NCBI GenBank assembly: GCA_031973395.1
Contig: DALYDD010000023.1
Coordinates: 1-9,003 of the forward strand
Direction of reading: 5' to 3'
Origin: DALYDD01 sp031973395
GTDB taxonomy: Bacteria > Patescibacteriota > Minisyncoccia > Phycocordibacterales > CAIZLB01
DNA length: 9,003 bases
Part shown: positions 1-5,544 of the stretch, piece by piece
Position numbering within the stretch: the first letter of the stretch is position 1
Layout of the letters: each line of letters opens with the position of its first letter
Notes under the pieces: generated by a model
Told to the model about the DNA's origin: nothing
Seen by the model: only the letters and a program-made list of their open reading frames with translations
Databases searched by the model: none
Made by a program: the position numbers and the translations under genes

Positions 1-54
1 AAGTCGTGATGGTAAATTACCATTATTTTGACTGTTTTGCAATGAGTACAGGAT

Positions 55-86
55 GACAAAAGAGCCCTTTTGGGGGCTCTTTTGTC
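55..86. terminator. Strong hairpin terminator, probably bidirectional
   Basis: A perfect 13-bp inverted repeat (GACAAAAGAGCCC at 55-67, GGGCTCTTTTGTC at 74-86) encloses a 6-nt loop. The A-run/T-run flanks of the stem give U-rich 3' arms on both strands, and TATTTTATAT follows on the plus strand. It lies about 30 nt beyond the stop at 118 of the restored surface-protein frame, so it can end that minus-strand transcript. It can also end a plus-strand gene entering from the left. Confidence 0.85.
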
Positions 87-117
87 TATTTTATATCTAT
101 TACTTAAGCCAGAAAAA

Positions 118-452
118 CTAGTTCTCAATCGGATTGATGATTCGATTACATCTTGCAGTAGCATCTAGTCTCTTCACCACCCTACCTTTATCATCTGTAA
201 CATTACATGTCAGAGAATGGACCATACCCACCGGCATCAAGAAGGTTGCAACACCTCCTGGGTTAGGGTTAGAAAGACCTACAGAGAGACCATTGAGAGT
301 CGCCTGGTTATCGAGCATGCAAGCGGCATTAAAGCCTAGGCTAACATCAGGCATCTCAGTGTCCCAGTATGCAGGGCATGAGAGTTCGGCAATGTCAGGA
401 ATGAAGCGGAAATACCTGATTCGAGCATTTTTTGGAGAACATTGACCCTGGG
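118..452 (-). pseudogene. Frame-displaced C-terminal tail of the surface protein
   Basis: This stretch continues the minus-strand surface protein in the +1 frame and ends at TAG (118-120). From about 430 down it reads like a genuine secreted Ig-like domain: an ARIRYFRFIPDIAELSCPAYW start, paired cysteines, an SNPNPGG turn, a MVHSLTCNV strand, and a VVKRLDATARC finish. It lacks a plausible start of its own. The part of this frame upstream of ~455 (an open run to 642) looks like a shadow of the main frame. Removing one base, either from the GGG at 450-452 or from the T6 run at 428-433 (plus-strand letters), joins it to the upstream ORF and gives a protein of about 1075 residues. Whether the frameshift is a mutation, a sequencing or assembly error, or transcript slippage cannot be told here. 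The shift needed is +1, so classical -1 ribosomal frameshifting does not explain it. Confidence 0.7.
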
Positions 453-3346
453 ATATCATAGAGTGTCGGGTCGGTTTGATCCCCGTCGAGGTTAACACAG
501 ATATCGAATGGAGTGTCCACACAAACCCCAAATGCAGGAGAATAGATATTGGATGCACAAAGCGCTTCACAATTTTGTGGAGTAGATTGCCATGAGGCCT
601 GACATCTCCACGACCATCCGGTTCCAGAACTATTCGGGCCAAAATTTGTCATATTCGCGGTGCCAAGACAAAGTCCTGCAGAACTCAATGCATCACCTGA
701 GGCAATAGCGGGAACGTATGCACATGAATTAGCACAGCCGGTAGATCCTGGAGTACAACCGCCTGTAATTGGAGGGTCGATAGGAGGATCTATAGGAGGT
801 GTATCGTTTGAAATGACCACATTATACGTACTCCATGCAGAAGAAAGTCCGTGAACATCTTGAGCCATTGCTTTAAATGTATATGTACCCGTTGAAGACC
901 AAGCTTTGGCTCCAGTCTGCTGGACATTTTGGGCCACGAAACTACTTCCTCCTGGCAAGAAAGTATTTACCATTCCATCATTATCCCAATCAATTGCATA
1001 TTGAATAGTATCCCCATCTGGATCAGTAGAAAGGAAACCGAAATCATATGACTGCCCAGGGGCGCCATTTCTCGGGCCAGAAATTACGGGAGCTGTCGGC
1101 GGCTGATTTGATATATTGTTACTCGCAGTTAGAGTATACGTAATACTTTGTGCGGGCACGGTTAGGTGATACAAGCTGTTATTGGCGGCATGACAAGTAA
1201 GGCCTTGAATCTCGCTTAGAGGCTTACCTGTGCCATACCATCCAGGATGTGTTTTATACCTGAAATACATCTCTCCGAACGTTGGTGCATAGTTGAATGT
1301 TGCCGCAACTGGACCCTCAGCAGTAACCTCGCAGGTTACAACACCGCTTGCATTTACCGCAGTGCAAGAACTGAGATTCTGAGTATTGGTCAGTGTCTTT
1401 ACAGGTGGAGCGACAACAAGTGGCCAGAACATGTATTGTGTACCCAGAGACGGTGGCATGAAACCACTAATGAAAGCATCTGCATTGGTAAAATCTTTTG
1501 GATCGCAGGTGTTTCCTGGCGCAGCGGCACCCGCTCTCCATTCCCCAAATGGCGAATCATGGATTCCTCCTGTACCAAACCATTCAACATCATCAGATCG
1601 GTGTGGAACAAATTTAAAATTCAATCTAGTTCCAACAGGAACAGTTTCTCCACCAGACAATACCTGACCATTCTCCTTTGAAACCTCTACATGATATTTC
1701 ACCGAAATACGCACATCGTTCAATTTTTTCTTACCAGGACCAGCACTAGTACCAATAGTATCGTTGGCGACGGTCGTATTGTATTCAATTTCATCTCTGT
1801 TCTGAACAGTTGCCGCATTCGCAGGGTTCGGAGCAAAGGCAATACCCATTGCACTAATTCCTAAAGCAAACATGAATATTGCGGCCACTACAGGCATTTT
1901 CTTTTTTCTTTTCATAATTGCAGTAATTAGAATCATCAACAAGAGAATAATAAGAGCTCCGATCCCCCATATAAGATCCATACTCTTTTTACAATTACCG
2001 GGATCAAGAACCTTACAATCATAATTTATTTCTGCCTTATCGATAAGTTGATCCTTTTGGTACAGTTCGGCAACTACAGTGAATGAATTGTAATTATCTT
2101 TAGGAACAAATGAGCTTTTGACACCCATCATCGCGCTTGTTACTGGTCCGACATATTCATAACTATGAAGCACGTTTCCTCGTGGACCTTTAACTGTAAG
2201 CACCATTTTCCCATTTGCCATGGTTGCATCACTCATTGCATGGAGACAAGAAAAAACTTCTGTTTCTTTATCTTTTACCAAAGGATATTTAGCAATTGAA
2301 GGAAAGTTAATTCTTGATGTAAAGATTCCATCCCGAGCAAATCGAACACCAATAACAGATTTGGTGTCCATATAACCAACTTCCGCTACCACGTAATACA
2401 CGGGGTGGCTTTTATTTCCAAATGTATATTTTACCTCTGCTGTTTTACCTGCGGCAATTGATACATTTTCTGTATATTCACCGATGAAATTTCCAGCAGC
2501 CTGAGCATCCCAAGCATATACTTTCCACTTCACAGGAACTGACTGGTTTTTTGAAGTATTATTTACAATCTGAGCACGAACTGTAGCATCAACATTCTTG
2601 GCGATATGCGGAGGGTATGCAGCAAAGAAAAACTCTTGGTCATTGACGAACACCTCGTCTTTGTTGAACCGAATCGATTCATTAGAGCCAGAAATTGTGA
2701 AGTTGGTCGCATTGCCTTTGATATCATCTGTGAATGTAAGACCAAGTAAGTTAAATTTATCGCTTGTTACAAAATAAGATACGGCTTGATAATTTCCAGA
2801 TTCGATATATGCAGGTACTTTCCACTTGAAACTTATTGGCACAGAGCTGTCTGCTGGCAGAGTTACATCTTTTGCAGCATCGATAACATCAACAACATCT
2901 GATCCATTAATATTCTTTGCCCCTGAGGTAAGTTTGAAGATTTTCACCACAACCTTTCCGTGTACCAGAGGATACTTATTGTCATTTTTAATTGTGCCAC
3001 CGAATACAAGATCAGAGCCCGCTGTTGCTTGCTGAACCGAAGGTGAGACATTTACCGAGACGCTTCCAAATGTATAGTGATCAAAACAATTTACCGTATT
3101 GGGCAAAAGTCCCGTCTCTGAATTTTCTGCCTGGAGCTGTGCTATTGTGGCCGCTTCAAGATCTAACTGCTCCTGAGATGGATTGAGCAATGCGTCCATG
3201 TCTTCTTGCGACATGCCTTTTACATCAGCCTGAGTTAAACCCAAATCTTGTAAAGTCCTTGCCGAAGCAGATACCGGTGCCAAAGTCAGAATGATGGCTG
3301 CGATCGAAAAAATCCCCAAGACCAATCGAATATATTTTTTTGACAT
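395..3346 (-). CDS. Large secreted, membrane-anchored multi-domain surface protein (frameshifted near its 3' end)
   Basis: Not recognised as a named family; it resembles the long Cys-rich surface proteins of Patescibacteria. Visible in order: a signal peptide (residues 1-29, KK then a hydrophobic core, cleavage after ASA); a beta-rich ectodomain (about 90-440) with repeated Ig-like strand patterns and cysteines C87, C367, C444 and C452; a membrane segment (456-477); a KRKKK stretch; a second signal-like segment (484-511, ending PANAA); a second ectodomain (515-740); a PKD/Ig-like domain (746-846) with a DPDGD turn; a PPIDPPIDPPI linker; and a Cys-rich tail (864-952). The reading frame stops at TGA (395), but the natural C-terminus appears to lie in another frame ending at 118. 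The start is chosen because the signal peptide begins there and an A-rich tract (ATTAAAAATG) precedes it. It has its own promoter, downstream of the rpsG terminator. Probable role: surface structure or adhesion, inferred only from architecture. Confidence 0.85.
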   Translation of the reverse strand: MSKKYIRLVLGIFSIAAIILTLAPVSASARTLQDLGLTQADVKGMSQEDMDALLNPSQEQLDLEAATIAQLQAENSETGLLPNTVNCFDHYTFGSVSVNVSPSVQQATAGSDLVFGGTIKNDNKYPLVHGKVVVKIFKLTSGAKNINGSDVVDVIDAAKDVTLPADSSVPISFKWKVPAYIESGNYQAVSYFVTSDKFNLLGLTFTDDIKGNATNFTISGSNESIRFNKDEVFVNDQEFFFAAYPPHIAKNVDATVRAQIVNNTSKNQSVPVKWKVYAWDAQAAGNFIGEYTENVSIAAGKTAEVKYTFGNKSHPVYYVVAEVGYMDTKSVIGVRFARDGIFTSRINFPSIAKYPLVKDKETEVFSCLHAMSDATMANGKMVLTVKGPRGNVLHSYEYVGPVTSAMMGVKSSFVPKDNYNSFTVVAELYQKDQLIDKAEINYDCKVLDPGNCKKSMDLIWGIGALIILLLMILITAIMKRKKKMPVVAAIFMFALGISAMGIAFAPNPANAATVQNRDEIEYNTTVANDTIGTSAGPGKKKLNDVRISVKYHVEVSKENGQVLSGGETVPVGTRLNFKFVPHRSDDVEWFGTGGIHDSPFGEWRAGAAAPGNTCDPKDFTNADAFISGFMPPSLGTQYMFWPLVVAPPVKTLTNTQNLSSCTAVNASGVVTCEVTAEGPVAATFNYAPTFGEMYFRYKTHPGWYGTGKPLSEIQGLTCHAANNSLYHLTVPAQSITYTLTASNNISNQPPTAPVISGPRNGAPGQSYDFGFLSTDPDGDTIQYAIDWDNDGMVNTFLPGGSSFVAQNVQQTGAKAWSSTGTYTFKAMAQDVHGLSSAWSTYNVVISNDTPPIDPPIDPPITGGCTPGSTGCANSCAYVPAIASGDALSSAGLCLGTANMTNFGPNSSGTGWSWRCQASWQSTPQNCEALCASNIYSPAFGVCVDTPFDICVNLDGDQTDPTLYDIPGSMFSKKCSNQVFPLHS
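767..799 (-). repeat. Short in-frame tandem repeat coding a Pro-rich linker
   Basis: Nearly three copies of a 12-nt unit (minus strand CCTCCTATAGAT, CCTCCTATCGAC, CCTCCAATT) encode PPIDPPIDPPI. It links the PKD-like domain to the Cys-rich region and probably acts as a stiff spacer. The unit multiplies in whole codons, so changes in copy number would keep the frame. Confidence 0.7.
809..1111 (-). other. PKD/Ig-like extracellular domain within the surface protein
   Basis: Residues 746-846 start with NQPPTAPVISGP, a common opening of PKD or fibronectin/Ig-like repeats. They contain FLSTDPDGDTIQYAIDWDNDG, a classic PKD/cadherin-like acidic turn that may bind calcium, then a STGTYTFKAMAQDVHGLSS strand pair and a WSTYNVVIS end. 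Such domains act as spacers or adhesion modules outside the cell. The assignment rests on motif pattern only. Confidence 0.65.
1814..1981 (-). other. Internal membrane hairpin / second signal-peptide-like segment
   Basis: Residues 456-511 of the surface protein form two hydrophobic stretches. The first (LIWGIGALIILLLMILITAI) should cross outward-to-inward. It is followed by M478-KRKKK and then MPVVAAIFMFALGISAMGIAF with a PANAA end. This second part has the n-, h- and c-regions of a type I signal peptide with AxA cleavage after A511. M478 (ATG at 1913-1915 read on minus) is in frame, so it could be an internal start, though no ribosome site is visible. The arrangement looks like two exported proteins fused end to end. 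Confidence 0.65.
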
Positions 3347-3383
3347 TTTTAATGATGATGTTAATTGATGCTGTATACGAGAA

Positions 3384-3392
3384 ATTATAGCA
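3384..3392 (-). promoter_or_regulatory. Extended -10 promoter of the surface-protein gene
   Basis: On the minus strand the sequence reads TGCTATAAT: a perfect TATAAT with the TGn extension. No good -35 is seen, which extended -10 promoters tolerate. It lies directly beyond the terminator U-run and about 38 nt before the ATG. This suggests the surface gene is transcribed independently of the ribosomal genes, with a leader near 30 nt. Confidence 0.6.
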
Positions 3393-3395
3393 CTA

Positions 3396-3488
3396 AAAAA
3401 ATCAAAAGACCCCCTTATGCTGTCCTCGGTTTCGGTTAGGGTTACCTAATCAACCTGCGGAGACATTTCGAGAGTCTTTTGATTTTTT
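3396..3488 (-). terminator. Long-stem terminator with a structured 63-nt loop after rpsG
   Basis: AAAAAATCAAAAGAC and GTCTTTTGATTTTTT form a perfect 15-bp stem (3474-3488 with 3396-3410), ending in a U-run in the minus-strand RNA. The loop is 63 nt rather than the usual 3-8, and it can itself fold: TTAGG/CCTAA with loop TAAC, flanked by GGTT/AACC, then TGTC/GACA. It begins 30 nt after the rpsG stop, so it closes the rpsL-rpsG transcript. The loop matches no tRNA or known RNA I can name. Confidence 0.7.
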
Positions 3489-3518
3489 CTAAAAGTAATT
3501 CAGGTTTTTGACTTTAAA

Positions 3519-3989
3519 TTACCACGCGAAGTGAGCAAACGCCTTGTTGGCTTCTGCCATTTTGTGAGTATTTTCCTTCTTTCGAACTGCTTCACCTTCA
3601 TTCTTTGAGGCTGCCAAAAGCTCAGTCGCTAGTTTGAGGTGCATCGGCTGACCTTTCTTTGAGCGTGCGGCGTCGATAATCCATTTCATTGAAAGGTATC
3701 CTTTTCGTTCAGGACGTACTTCTCGTGGAACCTGGTAGTTTGCACCACCGACTCTTCGAGACCGTACTTCAACCGCCGGAGCGGCATTTTTTAGGGCTGT
3801 ATCAAAAATTTCGAGAGGATTCTCTGTCTTAGCTTGTTCTGCTATAGCATCGAGGGCATCGTATACAACCTTTGTGGCTGTCACTTTCTTACCATCTTGC
3901 ATAACATGGTTAATAAATTTAGCTAAGCTTTCAGAGCTATATTTAGAATCCGCTTTTAAAGTATTTTTTCGTTTGATTTTTCTTCGCAT
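3519..3989 (-). CDS. rpsG: 30S ribosomal protein S7
   Basis: S7 nucleates assembly of the 30S head domain by binding the 3' domain of 16S rRNA and lies near the E-site tRNA. The 156-residue product has the usual bacterial length. It starts MRRKIKRKNTLKAD, carries the conserved helix SLAKFINHVMQDGKK (21-35), the beta-hairpin signature VEVRSRRVGGANYQVPREV (73-91), KWIIDAARSKKG (102-113), and a Lys-rich C-terminal helix ending FAHFAW. It follows rpsL after 100 nt on the same strand, the ancestral str-operon order. fusA and tuf, the usual next genes, are absent; a terminator and a surface-protein gene follow instead. No Shine-Dalgarno site is visible; ATAAAAACA precedes the ATG. In E. coli S7 represses its own operon through the S12-S7 gap; see the structure in that gap here. 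Confidence 0.98.
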   Translation of the reverse strand: MRRKIKRKNTLKADSKYSSESLAKFINHVMQDGKKVTATKVVYDALDAIAEQAKTENPLEIFDTALKNAAPAVEVRSRRVGGANYQVPREVRPERKGYLSMKWIIDAARSKKGQPMHLKLATELLAASKNEGEAVRKKENTHKMAEANKAFAHFAW

Positions 3990-4016
3990 TGTTTTTATCT
4001 TAGGGGCAGGATCTTC

Positions 4017-4081
4017 AGTCTATACCGCTTTGTATAGGCTTACTCTACCATTTGTTTTTAATTAAAGTGGGATTATAGACT
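4017..4081 (-). promoter_or_regulatory. Candidate switchable RNA structure in the rpsL-rpsG gap (possible S7 operator)
   Basis: In the minus-strand RNA an 8-nt segment just after the rpsL stop (AGUCUAUA, 4081-4074) is the exact complement of UAUAGACU (4024-4017). A second, local hairpin CUAUAC/GUAUAG (4037-4032 with 4025-4020, loop AAAGCG) uses overlapping bases, so only one can form. The position matches the E. coli S7 translational operator, which lies in the ~100-nt S12-S7 gap. Function is inferred from position and pairing only. Confidence 0.4.
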
Positions 4082-4089
4082 TCTCTGTC

Positions 4090-4503
4090 TTACTTTTTCT
4101 TTGGCTTCTTTGTACCGTATGCAGATCGTTCCTTTCGGCGCTTCTCTACACCAGCCGCATCAAGTTTACCTCGAACGATAGTGTATCGAAGACCTACGTC
4201 TTTTACACGTCCGCCTCGGAGGAGCACCACTGAGTGTTCCTGCAAGTTGTGACCTTCTCCAGGGATGTAAGCGGTAACTTCCATACCATTTGTAAGTCGA
4301 ACTCGGGCGATCTTTCGAACCGCTGAGTTAGGCTTCTTTGGAGTCTTTGTTGTTACCTTTGTACATACACCTCGCTTGAAAGGAGAATTATAGTAAATAG
4401 GCTTATTGAGGAGATGATTGAAACCACGTGTCAAAGCCACAGCTTTGCTTTTTCGCTTAACTTTTGACCGATTCTTTTTAATTAATTGATTTAATGTTGG
4501 CAT
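4090..4503 (-). CDS. rpsL: 30S ribosomal protein S12
   Basis: S12 sits at the decoding centre and helps set translational accuracy. The start is placed at MPTLNQLIKKN (137 residues), matching the conserved S12 N-terminus; an upstream in-frame ATG at 4533 would add ten residues that are not S12-like. Conserved blocks: KRGVCTKV (43-50), TTKTPKKPNSAVRK (51-64), VRLTNGMEVTAYIPGEGHNLQEHS (68-91), LLRGGRVKD (94-102). Two differences from E. coli S12: about 13 extra residues before RGVC (ALTRGFNHLLNKPIYYNSP), and VKDVGLRY in place of VKDLPGVRY, so the decoding-site loop lacks one residue and its proline. The Asp that RimO methylthiolates in E. coli is kept (D102). The insertion is, to my knowledge, seen in other CPR S12 proteins. 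Confidence 0.97.
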   Translation of the reverse strand: MPTLNQLIKKNRSKVKRKSKAVALTRGFNHLLNKPIYYNSPFKRGVCTKVTTKTPKKPNSAVRKIARVRLTNGMEVTAYIPGEGHNLQEHSVVLLRGGRVKDVGLRYTIVRGKLDAAGVEKRRKERSAYGTKKPKKK

Positions 4504-4527
4504 TTCTTGTTTAATTTTATAGGAAAG

Positions 4528-4568
4528 GGCCAAAGGCCGGCTCCATAAGTGAGATGAAGATTACTATA
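4528..4568 (-). promoter_or_regulatory. rpsL: Possible rpsL promoter -10 and leader hairpin
   Basis: On the minus strand TATAGT (4568-4563) is a fair -10 candidate, but a -35 at the right distance is weak. Between it and the ATG, GGCC-TTT-GGCC (about 4538-4528) forms a small GC stem in the leader. Only AAACAAGAA lies just before the ATG. Weak support; the operon could also be read from further upstream, through the M50 gene. Confidence 0.25.
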
Positions 4569-4611
4569 CATAGGAGGGAAAAGCAAGAGTTTTGGGCCTC
4601 CGAGAGAGTCT

Positions 4612-5229
4612 TTATATCGTATACCCACCCCCAACTATCACACTAAAGAAGATTCTGACGACAGGATCAAGCAATTCCACAAAAGCGATGATGAATATGA
4701 CTGTCAAAAGTAACCCATATCTCTCATTTAATCGCAAAAAACTACCCATTTTCTCTGGGAAAAGAGAATAGAGGATCTTTGAACCATCAAGGGGTGGCAA
4801 GGGCACCAGGTTGAAGACCGCCAATACTATATTAGTAAGGACGGCTACGGCGAGGAGTTCCAAGAGCTGTGGATTCATGGCCATACCCTGAAATCGGATA
4901 AATAGGCCTAAGATTATAGCTAAAACGATATTTGAAGCGGGTCCGGCGATGGCTACGATAGCCTCACCCCATCGCTTATTTCGGAGATTATAGGGGTTAA
5001 AAGGTACTGGCTTTGCCCAACCCAGCATAAGACTCCCTGGCAAAAGCGCACATATAATAGGTACAAGGATTGAGCCGATCGGATCTACGTGGCTTACCGG
5101 GTTTAAAGTTAGGCGACCGGCCAGTTTTGCAGTGGGGTCTCCCTGCCAAAGTGCAGCAATGCCGTGAGCGACCTCATGAATAACCACTGAAAAAATGAGG
5201 ATTATGAAAGCAAAAATGACGAAGAGCAT
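4612..5229 (-). CDS. Site-2 protease family (M50) membrane zinc metalloprotease
   Basis: An intramembrane metalloprotease of the compact S2P/SpoIVFB-like group. The 205 residues begin with a membrane helix (1-17) running into the zinc motif HEVAH (H18, E19, H22). NPVSHVDPIGS (43-53) is the conserved follow-on motif. GWAKPVPFNPYNL (70-82) is typical of the family, and FNLVPLPPLDGS (139-150) supplies the third ligand D148. Further helices cover about 52-69, 88-112, 124-142 and 172-200. There is no PDZ or CBS domain, so substrate cannot be guessed. It lies 108 nt before rpsL on the same strand and is divergent from rpmB. TTAAAAAACA precedes the ATG, with no Shine-Dalgarno site. Full length for the family; all catalytic residues are present. 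Confidence 0.93.
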   Translation of the reverse strand: MLFVIFAFIILIFSVVIHEVAHGIAALWQGDPTAKLAGRLTLNPVSHVDPIGSILVPIICALLPGSLMLGWAKPVPFNPYNLRNKRWGEAIVAIAGPASNIVLAIILGLFIRFQGMAMNPQLLELLAVAVLTNIVLAVFNLVPLPPLDGSKILYSLFPEKMGSFLRLNERYGLLLTVIFIIAFVELLDPVVRIFFSVIVGGGYTI

Positions 5230-5266
5230 TGTTTTTTAAGGGTATTTAGAGAAGTATTGCCTAATG

Positions 5267-5279
5267 TAAAATATATGAT
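5267..5279 (+). promoter_or_regulatory. rpmB: Possible -10 element(s) of rpmB
   Basis: TAAAAT (5267-5272) and TATGAT (5274-5279) are -10-like, in the short gap shared with the divergent M50 gene. TTTAGA at 5245-5250 is 16 bases from the first. Either would place the transcript start near 5279-5287, at or just after the upstream ATG (5283), which supports the internal ATG (5295) as the real start. Weak evidence. Confidence 0.25.
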
Positions 5280-5294
5280 ACCATGGCTCTACTT

Positions 5295-5537
5295 ATGGCA
5301 AAAGTCTGCGCAATAACTAAAAAAGGTTCTCGAGTAGGCGGCGGTTATTCAAACCGAACGCGTGCTACTCAATTCAACCCTACAGGAATGGTTCGAAAGT
5401 ACCCAAACCTTCAGACAAAGAAGATCTTCATCCCTGAGCTCAATAAGGCCGTCCGCCTTACCCTTTCGACTCGGGCTTTGAAAACTATCCAGAAGAACGG
5501 TGCTTTCGCCACTCTTAAAAAAGCTGGGTTGATCTAA
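5295..5537 (+). CDS. rpmB: 50S ribosomal protein L28
   Basis: A small, basic large-subunit protein near the E site and L1 stalk region. I choose the ATG at 5295 (80 residues, MAKVCAITKKGSRVGGGYSN) because bacterial L28 starts MAxxC.ITGK; the ATG at 5283 adds only MALL. Diagnostic parts: the MAKVCAIT N-terminus, GYSNRTRATQFNPTGMVRKYPNLQ, then IPELNKAVRLTLSTRALKTIQKNG. Only one cysteine (C5) is seen, so this is the zinc-free form. It is divergent from the M50 protease gene and convergent with the MBL-fold gene, whose stop is only 7 nt away. Its terminator lies inside that opposing gene. Confidence 0.95.
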   Translation: MAKVCAITKKGSRVGGGYSNRTRATQFNPTGMVRKYPNLQTKKIFIPELNKAVRLTLSTRALKTIQKNGAFATLKKAGLI

Positions 5538-5544
5538 ATTTCAA

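Noticed and set aside
3..56. Possible end of a plus-strand gene before the first terminator
   Set aside because: One frame stays open to TGA at 54-56 and another to TGA at 29-31; with under 20 codons neither can be preferred, so no CDS is called.
395..397. Reading through TGA as a sense codon (as in Gracilibacteria) to extend the surface protein
   Set aside because: The same frame soon meets more TGA codons in non-protein-like sequence, while the convincing tail is in the other frame.
767..799. CRISPR or satellite repeat
   Set aside because: It is a 12-nt in-frame repeat coding PPID; no spacers and no further copies.
1247..1681. Plus-strand open frames opposite the surface gene (also 134-445, 660-854, 2826-3186)
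   Set aside because: They lie antisense to a clear long coding frame, have no family motifs and look like chance translations.
3411..3473. tRNA or tmRNA-like gene in the loop of the rpsG terminator
   Set aside because: No acceptor stem, anticodon arm or T-arm pattern fits, and it is too short for tmRNA.
5283..5294. Upstream ATG as the start of rpmB
   Set aside because: It adds MALL, not found in L28, and lies on or before the likely transcript start.
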